Source of the DNA: Acidobacteriota bacterium
GTDB lineage: Bacteria; Acidobacteriota; Thermoanaerobaculia; UBA5066; Gp7-AA6
Assembly: GCA_027307335.1 (NCBI GenBank)
Contig: DAHUXD010000051.1
Span: 56,884 to 120,883, forward strand
Direction of reading: 5' to 3'
DNA length: 64,000 bases
Part shown: piece by piece, positions 18,330 through 27,442 of the stretch
How the letters are laid out: the number at the start of each line of letters is the position of its first letter
Position numbering within the stretch: position 1 is the first letter of the stretch
Notes under the pieces: model-generated
Told to the model about the DNA's origin: nothing
Database searches by the model: none
The model's input: the letters and a program-made list of their open reading frames with translations, nothing else
Position numbers and translations under genes: made by a program

Positions 18330-18857
18330 TCAGCCGCCGGCTCGGGCGGAGCGCTTTCCGAAGAAAATATGGGAGAGCTTTCGTTCCCCGAGCTCCTCAT
18401 CGAGCTTCCAGATGGCGAAGAAGGGAACGAGCGCCACGAAGAGGACCAGCGTGCGCGCGAGGATCTCCCAGATCCCCTCATTCGCGATGTCGGCGAGACT
18501 GACCGCGAAGCCTTTTCCGTGGAGCAGCCCCTCGATCAACTTTTCCAGAACGGAAAAGAGACCGATCAGCACTCCGTAGACCAGCGAATCACGCAGCACG
18601 GCAAAGACGAGGGCCTTTCCCGACTGGTGCTTCCCGAGTCCCATCGCCTTCCCGATCAGGATGACCTTGGCGATGATGACGGCTTCGATGACCGCGAAGC
18701 CGTAGTGGAACGAGCTGATACCGAACTCGCGCGAGATGAGGCGGCGATACGTCAGGAAGGCGCAGAAGAGAACGCCGAGGTAAATGGTGATGATCAGGAG
18801 GAGCCGAAGCTCTTCCTTCGCCTTCTCCTTCAGCTCGGCGTGTTTGCCCTCGGCCAT
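18330..18857 (-). CDS. Polytopic membrane protein of unknown function
   Basis: A 175-residue protein with about four predicted helices (LLLIITIYLGVLFCAFLTY; YGFAVIEAVIIAKVILIGKAMGLG; SLVYGVLIGLFSVLEKLIEGL; ILARTLVLFVALVPFFAIW) and a charged amphipathic N-terminus (MAEGKHAELKEKAKEELR). The C-terminal LGERKLSHIFFGKR is basic, suggesting it faces the cytoplasm. I do not recognise the family with certainty. It sits in the DUF3604/PPIase unit with 13-16 bp spacing on both sides, so it is co-transcribed and probably part of the same system. Confidence 0.7.
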   Translation of the reverse strand: MAEGKHAELKEKAKEELRLLLIITIYLGVLFCAFLTYRRLISREFGISSFHYGFAVIEAVIIAKVILIGKAMGLGKHQSGKALVFAVLRDSLVYGVLIGLFSVLEKLIEGLLHGKGFAVSLADIANEGIWEILARTLVLFVALVPFFAIWKLDEELGERKLSHIFFGKRSARAGG

Positions 18858-18873
18858 GCCCGGCTCTCGCTCT

Positions 18874-21447
18874 TCAGACCTTCTTCTTAATCTCGTCTTC
18901 GAGCTTGTGCAGCTCCTCGCTGCCCATCTTCTCGATCATCTCGCGCCGCCTCTCGTCCCGCAGTTGCTTGAACCTTTGCTGCTGCTCCGGATTGAGAAGA
19001 GGCGCTATCTTCGCGTCGAACGAGGCTCCGATCGCCTTCACGCGCTCGATCTTCTTCACCTTGTCGAGGGAGGTCTCCTTCTTCAGGGCCTCGAGCTGCT
19101 TGAACTCGTCCTGCAGGATCGGAATGACCTGCTGCCTCTGCTGAGACGTCAGCCCGAGCTGGATCGAGAAGGTGTCTGCCACTTCGGTCAGCGGATTGAC
19201 GACGAACTGCGGGTAAGGGGCGATCTCGTAATTGGCGAAGCCGAACTCGTTCGAGCGTGCGCCGTAGTAGCTGTCGCCCAGCTTGTAGACCGCGAACGAG
19301 TACGGGTCCTGTGCGAGATAGGTGATGAGCTTGCCGCCGTCGATCTTGTAGGGCGTCGTGGCTCCCTGATAACCGTCGCGCATCGGGTTGCCGTACCCGC
19401 TCGGGATGTCGGCGTACCGGCCGACGTGGAAGATGGTCGTCTGGCCCTCGGTCGTGAAATTCTCGCTGGCCTGCTCTCCGGTGACGTCGTTCTTTACCCA
19501 GAAGGCCTTGCCGACGATCAGGTCCTTCAGCTGCGCGTCGTTCAACTCGGTCGCGCCCTTCGCCTTCAGGTCGGCGACGGTCATGCCCTTCGCCGCGCCC
19601 TTGCGGGCCTCGGCCGACGGCGTGTACCAGATGGGAGAGGTCCACGCGCGCTCCTGGCCGGTCAGTGGGACCATGTCGGGCGGCGGCACTCCGGCCTTGA
19701 CGGCCTGGAGCAAGGTCCAGCGCGGCGTCGGGATCTCCAGCACGCGGGCGTAGTAGAACGCGTGGAGGCTCGCGTCGAAGTCGGGGTCCATCCACACGGT
19801 CTTGAGCTCCGTGGATCCGACGTCGTTCGTGTACGTCGCCTTCTCGAGGTCCACGGTGCTCCTGATCGCGGGCACGCGACCGGTCCACCTGTCGGCCTTC
19901 CGGTCGCCCGACCAGGCGACGTCGTAAATCTTCTCGAAGCTCTGGCCGTTCTTCGACCAGCCCTTGATGATCTGAACGCGATCGAGGCTTCCGGAGGTCG
20001 GGTCCTTCACTGCCCAGACGACGAAACTCGGCGCCACGCCCTTGCCCGCCGGCATCGGACGGAGGTCGCTGCCCATGGGGACTCCGCCCTCATAGGACCG
20101 GTGGATCCAGTCATTCCCCTCCAGGGCGTTCTTGCCGTAGCCCCAGCCGCCGAAGAACCGTACCTTGATGTGCGGGCCGCTGACGCCGAACGTCTCCTTC
20201 CGGTACATCGCGTCCCAGATCGAGGCGCGGGTGTTCTCCTCGGCCCAGGCGCCCGTCAGACCGCCGGGGTTCTCCAGACGCACGTCCAGCGTGCCGAACG
20301 CCAGGACCCCCGCGAGGCGCCGGTCCACCGTTCCGTCGATCTGCGCGTGGCCGCCGTAGAAGTTGTCCTGCCGGTAGGGGCTTGCGCTGTTGTGGGCGTC
20401 GGAGCCGCCCGCCATGCCGAACTTGTACGGGTTGTATCCCCGCACGTCCTGCATCGTGATGCCGTCCTTCAGGGCCTGCCGCCCGTAGCTGCCAGTGATG
20501 CGGTCGATGCGACCGTCCTCCGGCTTCGCGCCGAGGAGACCGACGGTGATCTCGTAGTTGGAGAACTCATCGGTGGGGGACAGCAGGGGGTGGGTTTCCG
20601 ACTGTCCCTTGATCTGCTTGATCTCGACTAGGCGCTCGTTGCGATCGCGCGAGGTGGCCCAGGCAGCGTCGATCGGCCGTCCGTAGCTGTCGACGTCGAT
20701 GGGGTACATGAGCCCATCGCTCAGATTGGCGTTGTGCGAGATGGCGAGCAGATCGTTGCCCGCCTTGCGCTGCGTGTCCATCCAATTCCAAAGGTCCTCG
20801 GGATGCGAGGAGTCGAGCGCGCTGTAGGGCATCGCCGGCACGTGGGCGCAGTCGCGGAAGAAGACGTTGCGGTGGAGGTTCTGGTTGTTGGGCATCGCCG
20901 TCCATTCGTAGGAGCAGAACGCCGTGAACTTGCCCGGGTGGTTGTTCGCGTCCGCGATCTTGACGTTCTCCCTCCAGATCGAGCCTGCCACCTGGGGGCT
21001 CATGAACGCCTTGACGGGAGGCCCGCTCAGCAGGTTGACGAGGTACGTGAAGACCTTCTGGATCTCCGCCTGGTCGTTCGGGTTCTTGAGGATGAGAGGC
21101 TGCGCCTCGGGGAGCTTCGAGAGCGCCGAACCCTTCGTGTTCGCCTCCTTGGTCACCCCAACGTACTCCGAGTGGTCGGTCACCCCCATGAAGTCCATCG
21201 GCGTCTCGATCTTGATGTCATAACCCAGGGGATGCTTGATCGTCTGACCCTGGGCGTACTTGAGGGCGTCGTCCGGGCCGGTGGTGCGGTTGCCGAAGAG
21301 CCATGCGTCCACCGACCAGCTGGTGTGGAGATGCGTTTCGCCGTAGTAGGCGTTCTTGTCGGGATTGGGCTGTGCCGAGGCCGCGGAAGCGGCCAGTGCG
21401 AGCGCAACGCCCAGGCAGGAGATCGCCGGAAGCCGCCGATTGCTCAA
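18874..21447 (-). CDS. DUF3604 protein fused to C-terminal LTxxQ module (paralog B)
   Basis: An 857-residue exported protein; TTG 21447 is supported by AGGAGG upstream and a signal peptide ending ASAASAQ. Residues about 30-620 are DUF3604, with YYGETHLHTSWSVDAW, MDFMGVTDHSEYVG, LLAISHNANLSDG and FGMAGGSDAHNS as probable metal-ligand motifs. About 630-750 is an extra domain (LNDAQLKDLIVGKAFWVKND, FHVGRY, YYGARSNEFGFANYEI). The last 100 residues are a charged helical unit with LTSQQRQQV and LNPEQQQRF, the paired LTxxQ motifs of Spy/CpxP periplasmic chaperones. Paralog C has the same order. Activity unknown. Confidence 0.9.
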   Translation of the reverse strand: MSNRRLPAISCLGVALALAASAASAQPNPDKNAYYGETHLHTSWSVDAWLFGNRTTGPDDALKYAQGQTIKHPLGYDIKIETPMDFMGVTDHSEYVGVTKEANTKGSALSKLPEAQPLILKNPNDQAEIQKVFTYLVNLLSGPPVKAFMSPQVAGSIWRENVKIADANNHPGKFTAFCSYEWTAMPNNQNLHRNVFFRDCAHVPAMPYSALDSSHPEDLWNWMDTQRKAGNDLLAISHNANLSDGLMYPIDVDSYGRPIDAAWATSRDRNERLVEIKQIKGQSETHPLLSPTDEFSNYEITVGLLGAKPEDGRIDRITGSYGRQALKDGITMQDVRGYNPYKFGMAGGSDAHNSASPYRQDNFYGGHAQIDGTVDRRLAGVLAFGTLDVRLENPGGLTGAWAEENTRASIWDAMYRKETFGVSGPHIKVRFFGGWGYGKNALEGNDWIHRSYEGGVPMGSDLRPMPAGKGVAPSFVVWAVKDPTSGSLDRVQIIKGWSKNGQSFEKIYDVAWSGDRKADRWTGRVPAIRSTVDLEKATYTNDVGSTELKTVWMDPDFDASLHAFYYARVLEIPTPRWTLLQAVKAGVPPPDMVPLTGQERAWTSPIWYTPSAEARKGAAKGMTVADLKAKGATELNDAQLKDLIVGKAFWVKNDVTGEQASENFTTEGQTTIFHVGRYADIPSGYGNPMRDGYQGATTPYKIDGGKLITYLAQDPYSFAVYKLGDSYYGARSNEFGFANYEIAPYPQFVVNPLTEVADTFSIQLGLTSQQRQQVIPILQDEFKQLEALKKETSLDKVKKIERVKAIGASFDAKIAPLLNPEQQQRFKQLRDERRREMIEKMGSEELHKLEDEIKKKV

Positions 21448-21530
21448 GGAACGCCTCCTTCTTTTTTGAGCCGATGAACCGCACGTTGATCAGATCACCG
21501 CCTCGCGCGATGGGTCAAGGCGCGTTTCGA

Positions 21531-21536
21531 TAAACT
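21531..21536 (+). promoter_or_regulatory. Putative -10 box for a leaderless transcript
   Basis: TAAACT eight bases before the TTG start of the TAXI gene, which lacks a Shine-Dalgarno. Lies in the 97-bp gap shared with the divergent DUF3604 gene. Confidence 0.35.
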
Positions 21537-21544
21537 GATCCCGC

Positions 21545-22852
21545 TTGCCCGGATCGAAGAAGGGACACGGAATCGGGGAGCGGCGTCCGCTCCTCGCCCT
21601 CGGCGTCGCCACGGTCGTGCTCGCCGCGGTCGTCGTCTGGGCCGTCGTGATTCTCGTCCACGCGTTTCCGCCGAGGACCGTCCGCATGGCGACGGGACCT
21701 CACGGAGAGGCCGATGACCGGCTCGGCGAGCTGTACCGCGCGATCCTCGCGCGCAAGGGCGTCGACCTCCAGCTCGTCCCGACCGCCGGAAAGGCGGACA
21801 ACCTCGCGCGCCTGAGGGACCCGAAGTCCGGCATCCAGGCCGGCTTCGCCTGCGGGGGGCTGACGACCGCGGCGGATTCTCCGGGCGTGGTCTCGCTCGG
21901 CACGATCGGCTACGACCCGCTCTGGATCTTCTGCCGCGGCGTCTCGGAGCCGGTGCAGTTCGCCGACCTCACGGGCAAGAAGATCGCGATCGGTCCCGAG
22001 GGGAGCGGGACGCGGGTCCTCGCCCGGGAGCTCCTGAAGAAGAACGGCCTCGACAAGATCGTGCAGCCCGTCCCGCTGTCGCATCTCGCCGGGGGCGACG
22101 CCATGGAGCGCGGCGACGTCGCCTGCGTCTGCATGCTCACCTATGCCGAGTCGCCCGAGGTGCGAAAGCTCTTCGACGACGAGCGGGCGGTCCTCATGGC
22201 CTATCCGCGCGCGGACGCGTACGCCGCGCTGTTCCCGTTCCTCCGCAAGGTGGTCCTGCCGCAGGGCGTCTTCGACCTCGCCGCGAACCGGCCGCCGCAC
22301 GACGTGCCGCTCATCGCCGACGCCGAGAGCCTCCTCGTGCGCGAGGGACTGCATCCCGCGATCCAGTACCTGCTGCTCGAGGCGGCCGAGGAGATCCACT
22401 CGGGCGCGGGCATCCTGCAGCGGCCGGCGCAGTTCCCGGCGGCCGAGCCGGTGGACGTGCCGCTCTCGGACGAGGCCCGGCAGTTCTACAAGTCCGGCGG
22501 GAACTTCCTCCAGCGGCACCTGCCGTTCTGGCTCTGGGTCTTCGCGTCGCGGCTCCTCGTCGTTCTCGTGCCGCTGCTCGGCGCGGTGTACCCGCTCGTC
22601 CAGCTCGTGCCGTCGGCGATCGCCTTCGAGATGGAGAGGCGCATCGACCGCCTCTACGAGGAGCTCCGAGGCATCGAGGACCGCATCGGCGCACCCGGCG
22701 GGAACGCCGGGGAGCTCGAGCGCGAGCTCGACCGTTTCGACGACAAGGTCCGCACCGTCCGGGTGCCGGCCTCCTACGCGCGGACGCTCTACACGCTCAA
22801 GCATCACGCGAGCCTCGTTCGTCAGAGGCTCGCGCGAGTTCCGGTCGTCTGA
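21545..22852 (+). CDS. TAXI-family TRAP solute-binding protein, membrane-anchored
   Basis: A 435-residue protein. An N-terminal helix (LLALGVATVVLAAVVVWAVVILVHAF) is followed by the TAXI core: RTVRMATGPHGEADDRLGELYRAIL, VDLQLVPTAGKADNLARL, FADLTGKKIAIGPEGSGTRVLARELL. This is the usual periplasmic binding fold. Unlike classical members it has a further hydrophobic stretch near residue 320 (FWLWVFASRLLVVLVPLLGAVYPLVQ) and a C-terminal Arg/Glu-rich coiled coil. No TRAP membrane subunits (DctQM) are adjacent, so it is solitary and may act as a receptor instead of a transporter part. Start TTG 21545 gives the natural N-terminus. Confidence 0.85.
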   Translation: MPGSKKGHGIGERRPLLALGVATVVLAAVVVWAVVILVHAFPPRTVRMATGPHGEADDRLGELYRAILARKGVDLQLVPTAGKADNLARLRDPKSGIQAGFACGGLTTAADSPGVVSLGTIGYDPLWIFCRGVSEPVQFADLTGKKIAIGPEGSGTRVLARELLKKNGLDKIVQPVPLSHLAGGDAMERGDVACVCMLTYAESPEVRKLFDDERAVLMAYPRADAYAALFPFLRKVVLPQGVFDLAANRPPHDVPLIADAESLLVREGLHPAIQYLLLEAAEEIHSGAGILQRPAQFPAAEPVDVPLSDEARQFYKSGGNFLQRHLPFWLWVFASRLLVVLVPLLGAVYPLVQLVPSAIAFEMERRIDRLYEELRGIEDRIGAPGGNAGELERELDRFDDKVRTVRVPASYARTLYTLKHHASLVRQRLARVPVV

Positions 22853-22905
22853 GCCCTTCGCGCCGCGCTGCTCCCGTTAGCCGATGCCTCCGCGCCGACG
22901 CGACG

Positions 22906-23271
22906 TCACGTCGACGCGCGCGCCGCGAGCGTCCGAAGAAGCAGGATCGTCAGGACCCCGTGGAGCGCGACGGCCGGCCAGAGGAGCGGGCCGGTCGTCC
23001 CGCCTGTGCCGCCGGCGAACGCGAGCACGAGCGCGACGAGGACGCTGTAAGCGAGCAGGCCGCGCGCGGCCTGCCGGAGATCCGCGGCGGATCCCGGCCA
23101 GCACGAGATGCCGAGCGCGATCAGGCAGACGCCCGCGATCCGGCCCATCACCGCGCCCGAGGCGTCGAGTCCGGTTCCGAGCAGAAACCGGGCCGCGATG
23201 GCGGGCTGGGCGAGGAGAAGGACGCCCGTCGCCGCCTCCGCGGCCGCGACGAGCGTCACCAGAATCTTCAC
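22906..23271 (-). CDS. Small four-helix membrane protein, unknown
   Basis: A 121-residue hydrophobic protein with about four helices (LVTLVAAAEAATGVLLLAQPAIAARFLLG, GRIAGVCLIALGISCWPG, GLLAYSVLVALVLAFAGG, WPAVALHGVLTILLLRTLA). The pattern resembles small DoxX/DUF4345-like membrane proteins, but no diagnostic motif is present. Start is GTG 23271. It lies 31 bp after the stop of DUF3604 paralog C on the same strand, so it may be read from that message. Confidence 0.6.
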   Translation of the reverse strand: MKILVTLVAAAEAATGVLLLAQPAIAARFLLGTGLDASGAVMGRIAGVCLIALGISCWPGSAADLRQAARGLLAYSVLVALVLAFAGGTGGTTGPLLWPAVALHGVLTILLLRTLAARAST

Positions 23272-23302
23272 GAGGTCAGTGCGACGACGAGCGGCGCCGG
23301 TC

Positions 23303-25870
23303 TCACCAGACCCTGTGCATCTCCTCCTCGACCTTCTCGATCGCTGCGTTGCCGATCTTCTCGATGATCCTCTTCCGCCGCTCCTCCTCCATCTGCTTGT
23401 ACTTCGCCTGCTGCTCGGGATTCAAGAGCGGCGTGATCTTCGCGTCGAGCGAGCTGCCGATCTGCTTCAGCTCCTCGATCTTCTTCTCCTTGCTCAGCTT
23501 GGTGTCCTTCTTCAGCGCCTCGAGCTTCGGGATCTCTTCCTTGACGATCGGGACGATCTGCTGCTTCTGCTGCGCGGTCAGGCCGAGCTCGATCGAGAGC
23601 TGGTTGAGCTTCTCCGCGACGGGGTTGATCACGATCTGCGGCGTCTTGACGATCTCGTAGTTGGCGTAGCCGAACTCGTTCGAGCGCGCGCCGTAGTAGG
23701 CGTCGCCGAGCTTGTAGATCGTGAACGCGTACGGCTCCTGCGAGACGGGAGTGACGAGCTTCCCGTCCTGGATCCTGTACGACGTGGTCGTCCCCTGGTA
23801 GCCGTCGCGCTGGAGGGGACCGAAGCCGCTCGGCTGGTCCATGTACCGTCCGACGTGGAACACGGTCGTCTGGCCCTCTTCCGTGAAGCTCTCGCTGACC
23901 TGATCGCCGGTGACGTCGTTCTTCACCCAGAACGCCTTGCCGACGATGAGGGCCTTCAGCTGATCGTCGTTCAGAGCGACGGCGCCCTTCTGCTTCAGGC
24001 CATCCACGGTCATCCCCGCGGGCGCGCCCTTCCGGGCTTCGGCCGACGGCGTGTACCAGATCGGCGAGCTCCAGGCGCGCTCCTGGACCGTGTTCGGGAC
24101 GACGTCGGGCGGCGGCAGGCCGGCCTTGACCGACTGGATGAGGGTCCAACGCGGCGTCGGGATTTCCAGCACGCGCGCGTAGTAGAACGCATGGAGGCTC
24201 GCGTCGAAGTCGGGATCGCTCCAGACCGCCTTGAGCTCGGTCGCCCCGTTGTCGTTGGTGTAGGTCGCCTTGGCGAGGTCCACCGTGCTGCGCACGGCCG
24301 GGACTCGGCCCGTCCCCGGGTCGGGCTTGCGGTCGCCCGACCAGGCGACGTCGTAGATCTTCTCGAAGCTCTGGCCGTTCTTCGACCAGCCCTTGACGAT
24401 CTGGATGCGGTCGAGGCTGCCCGACGTCGGGTCCTTCACCGCCCAGACGACAAAGGTCGGCGCGATCGTGTTGTTGGCCGGTTTCGGACGCAGGTCGGAG
24501 CCCATGGGCACGCCGGCCTGATACGCGCGGTGGACCCAGTCGCTTCCGTCCGCGGCGGCCTTGTCGTAGCCCCAGCCGCCGAAGAATCTCACCTTGATGT
24601 GGGGGCCGCTGACGCCGAAGGTCTCCTTGCGGTACATCGCATCGAACAAGGAGGCGCGCGTGTTCTCCTCGGCCCAGACCCCGGTGAGCCCCGCAGGGTT
24701 CTCCAGGCGAACGTCGATGGTGCTCCCCAGGAGGACGCCGGCGAGGCGCTTCTCGACCGTGTCGTCCATCGCCACGTGGCCGCCGTACATGTTCTCCTGC
24801 CGGTAGGGGCTGCCCGTGTTGTGGGAGTCGGACGCCGCACCGAAGCCCATCTTGTACGGGTTGTAGCCGTACACGTCCTGCATCGTGATGCCGTCCTTGA
24901 GGGCCTGGCGCGCGAAGCTGCCCTGGATGCGGTCGATGCGCCCCGAGTCCGGCGGGAGACCCAGCAGCCCGCTGAAGATCTCGTAGCTCGCGAACTCGTC
25001 GGTCGGCGAGAGCAGGGGATGGGTCTCGGACGCCCCCTTGATCTGCTTCATCTCGATCAGGCGCTCGTTGCGATCGCGCGCGGCGGCCCAGGCCGCGTCG
25101 ATCGGGCGCCCGAAGCTGTCCACGTCGATCGGGTACATCTTGCCGTTGCTCAGGTTGGCGTTGTGGGAGATCGCCAGGAGCTCGTGGCCCACCTTGCGCT
25201 GGCCGTCCATCCAGTTCCAGAGGTCCTCGGGGTGCTTCGAATCCACCGAGGAGAAGGGCATCTCGGGAACGGCGCGACACTCGCGGAAGAAGATGTTGCG
25301 GTGCAGGTTCTGGTTGTCCGGCATCGACGTCCACTCGTACGAGCAGAACGCCGTGAACTTGCCCGGGTGGTTGTTGGCGTCGGCGATCCTGACGTTTTCC
25401 TTCCAGATCGTGCCCGCGACCTTCGGGCTCATGAAGGCTTTGATGGGAGGCTCGTTGGTGAGAGAGAGGAGATAGAGGAAGACCTTCTGCACGTCCGCCT
25501 GGTCGTTGGGGTCCTTCAGGATCATCGGCTTCGCCTCGGGCATCTTGCTGATGGCCGATCCGGGAGTGTTGGCGGCCTTCGTCACGCCGACGTACTCGGA
25601 GTGATCGGTGACGCCCATGAAGTCCATGGGGGTCTCGATCTTGATGTCGTAGCCCATGGGGTGCTTGATCGTCTGCCCCTGGGCATACTTCAGCGCGTCG
25701 TCCGGACCAGTGATGCGGTTGCCCAGCACCCAGGCGTCCACCGACAGACTCGTGTGAATGTGAGTCTCGCCGAAGTAGGCGTTCTTGTCGGGGTTCGGCG
25801 TCTGCGCGAGACCGACGGACGCGCCGACGAGAAGTCCGAGACCCGCCGCGAGCAAACGCGTTGGCGCCAT
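23303..25870 (-). CDS. DUF3604 protein fused to C-terminal LTxxQ module (paralog C)
   Basis: An 855-residue close paralog of 18874..21447. ATG 25870 is preceded by AGGAGG and followed by a signal peptide (LLAAGLGLLVGASVGLAQ). The DUF3604 motifs are the same: YFGETHIHTSLSVDAW, MDFMGVTDHSEYVG, LLAISHNANLSNG, FGAASDSHNTGS. The middle domain (LNDDQLKALIVGKAFWVKND) and the C-terminal helical module with LTAQQKQQI and LNPEQQAKY are conserved. Two long near-identical copies within 7 kb indicate a fairly recent tandem duplication, with one four-gene-free stretch containing the TAXI gene between them. The substrate is unknown. Confidence 0.9.
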   Translation of the reverse strand: MAPTRLLAAGLGLLVGASVGLAQTPNPDKNAYFGETHIHTSLSVDAWVLGNRITGPDDALKYAQGQTIKHPMGYDIKIETPMDFMGVTDHSEYVGVTKAANTPGSAISKMPEAKPMILKDPNDQADVQKVFLYLLSLTNEPPIKAFMSPKVAGTIWKENVRIADANNHPGKFTAFCSYEWTSMPDNQNLHRNIFFRECRAVPEMPFSSVDSKHPEDLWNWMDGQRKVGHELLAISHNANLSNGKMYPIDVDSFGRPIDAAWAAARDRNERLIEMKQIKGASETHPLLSPTDEFASYEIFSGLLGLPPDSGRIDRIQGSFARQALKDGITMQDVYGYNPYKMGFGAASDSHNTGSPYRQENMYGGHVAMDDTVEKRLAGVLLGSTIDVRLENPAGLTGVWAEENTRASLFDAMYRKETFGVSGPHIKVRFFGGWGYDKAAADGSDWVHRAYQAGVPMGSDLRPKPANNTIAPTFVVWAVKDPTSGSLDRIQIVKGWSKNGQSFEKIYDVAWSGDRKPDPGTGRVPAVRSTVDLAKATYTNDNGATELKAVWSDPDFDASLHAFYYARVLEIPTPRWTLIQSVKAGLPPPDVVPNTVQERAWSSPIWYTPSAEARKGAPAGMTVDGLKQKGAVALNDDQLKALIVGKAFWVKNDVTGDQVSESFTEEGQTTVFHVGRYMDQPSGFGPLQRDGYQGTTTSYRIQDGKLVTPVSQEPYAFTIYKLGDAYYGARSNEFGYANYEIVKTPQIVINPVAEKLNQLSIELGLTAQQKQQIVPIVKEEIPKLEALKKDTKLSKEKKIEELKQIGSSLDAKITPLLNPEQQAKYKQMEEERRKRIIEKIGNAAIEKVEEEMHRVW

Positions 25871-25961
25871 GGCGACCTCCTCTTTCTGAGAGAAACGAGT
25901 TCCCGAAGTTAGCAAATCACTCGCGGCTCACCCGCGTCAACGCGAGAGATTCATCGTCCCT

Positions 25962-27428
25962 TCACTTCGCCGCGACGAGCGCCGGCGGCTGCCACGTCCC
26001 TTCGCCCGGCGGCAGAATCGACGGCGGCTCGGTCTTCGGCCAGTAGAGCCGCATCACGAGATAGATCGGACCGTCCGGCGCCGGCAGCCAGTTGGACTCC
26101 TTGCCTTTGCCGGGCGAGTCCTTCCGGATGTGGAGCGTGACGGAGCCGTCCGCGTTCTTCTTCATCTTCGAAAGCATCGGCGAGTTGATGAGATACCGAT
26201 CGATCGGGTTCTTGATGAGGAGCTGCGTCTTCCCGTCGTACATCGTGACCGACCAGAACGCGTTGACCGGCGGGAACTGGCCCTTCGCGAAGGTCAGCGT
26301 GTACGCGTGCTTCGAGCCGTCGAGCTCCTGCCCGGCGCCGTCGGTGCGCGTGAACGGGTACATCGCCTCCTCGGGGCTGTTTCCGTAGATCCCCGCCTTC
26401 GCCGCCGCGGCCCGCATGACCCAATCGCCGTTGTAGTGGGCGCTGTCACCGGGGAGGCCGCTCACCTGCCAGCCGTTGACCGCCTTGCCGGCCTTCGCGA
26501 CGGCCTCGTCGACCTTCTTGGAACCCTCCTTCATGCCGATGAGGATCGCGGCCTTGTGTTCGACGGAGAGCTGCTTGAAGTCGAACTTCTTGCCCGGACC
26601 CACTCCGATCGTCGCGAGCCTCGCGCGGATGTCCTTCTCGTTGTCCTGCGGCGGCGCGAACTGAAGGGCGAAGTCGAGGTACTCGAAGAACTCGGTCTTG
26701 ACGAGATCCTTGTCGATCTTCGGGAAGTCGACGGCGGCCGCCGCCGCGGGGGCCGGCTGCTTGAGGAAGCCCGACAGCGGCTGCGCCGCGTATCCGCTCT
26801 GCACCTTCTCCACGTTCGGCATGTCGGAGGGACCGATGAGCTGGGTCCGGAAGATCACGAGCGAGAAGTCGGTGCTCGAGCGGAAGACCTTCTTGATGCC
26901 GGCGGGCGTCTCGCCCTGCCACCGCGGGCCGGCGACGAGGTAGGCGCCGGCGTCGCTGCCGGTCGAGCGGCTGCCGATGTAACCGTAGTTGTACGTGTTG
27001 CCGTCGCAGAGCTGCACCGAGTAGTAGCGGGTCTTCTCGACGGCCGGCACCGAGATCACCATGGGCTCGGCCCGCAGATCGAGCCAGAGCATCGAGTAGG
27101 GCGTATCGCTGTTGGGCGTCGGGACCGAAGTGTCCTCGTACGTGAAGACGCGGTGCTGGTTGTTGATCTGATTGAAGGGCGCCTTCCACTGGCCGGAGTT
27201 CTTGTCGATGACGAACTCGTACAAGACCGCGTAATTCATGACGACCGGCAGCCCGTAGACGAATCCGTCCTCCGCGATCTTCTTGACTTCCTCGACGCCC
27301 GGGGCCGGGACGCCCGAGGCCTTGTCGGCCTTCTCCGCCTGCGTGACCGTGTCGTTCTTGCCGCAGCCGGCGGCGACGAGGAGGGTGACCACCGCGAGGA
27401 TGAACCCATTCCGGACGAAGCGAATCAT
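25962..27428 (-). CDS. DUF1254/DUF1214 lipoprotein
   Basis: A 488-residue lipoprotein: lipobox LLVAAGC (Cys about 22). The DUF1254 half begins near EDGFVYGLPVVMNYAVLYEF and includes TPNSDTPYSMLWLDLRAEPMVISVP and YYSVQLCDGNTYNYGYIGSR. The C-terminal DUF1214 half shows FPPVNAFWSVTMYDGKTQLLIKNPIDRYLINS and the ending NWLPAPDGPIYLVMRLYWPK. These two domains nearly always occur together in exported proteins of unknown activity. It starts the next minus-strand block downstream of the repeat-protein gene and has no obvious partner enzyme. Confidence 0.92.
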   Translation of the reverse strand: MIRFVRNGFILAVVTLLVAAGCGKNDTVTQAEKADKASGVPAPGVEEVKKIAEDGFVYGLPVVMNYAVLYEFVIDKNSGQWKAPFNQINNQHRVFTYEDTSVPTPNSDTPYSMLWLDLRAEPMVISVPAVEKTRYYSVQLCDGNTYNYGYIGSRSTGSDAGAYLVAGPRWQGETPAGIKKVFRSSTDFSLVIFRTQLIGPSDMPNVEKVQSGYAAQPLSGFLKQPAPAAAAAVDFPKIDKDLVKTEFFEYLDFALQFAPPQDNEKDIRARLATIGVGPGKKFDFKQLSVEHKAAILIGMKEGSKKVDEAVAKAGKAVNGWQVSGLPGDSAHYNGDWVMRAAAAKAGIYGNSPEEAMYPFTRTDGAGQELDGSKHAYTLTFAKGQFPPVNAFWSVTMYDGKTQLLIKNPIDRYLINSPMLSKMKKNADGSVTLHIRKDSPGKGKESNWLPAPDGPIYLVMRLYWPKTEPPSILPPGEGTWQPPALVAAK

Positions 27429-27442
27429 GCGAAACCCCTTTC

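Noticed and set aside
23108-25912. A 934-residue plus-strand ORF opposite DUF3604 paralog C
   Set aside because: Composition mirrors the antisense gene and there is no domain, signal or ribosome site.
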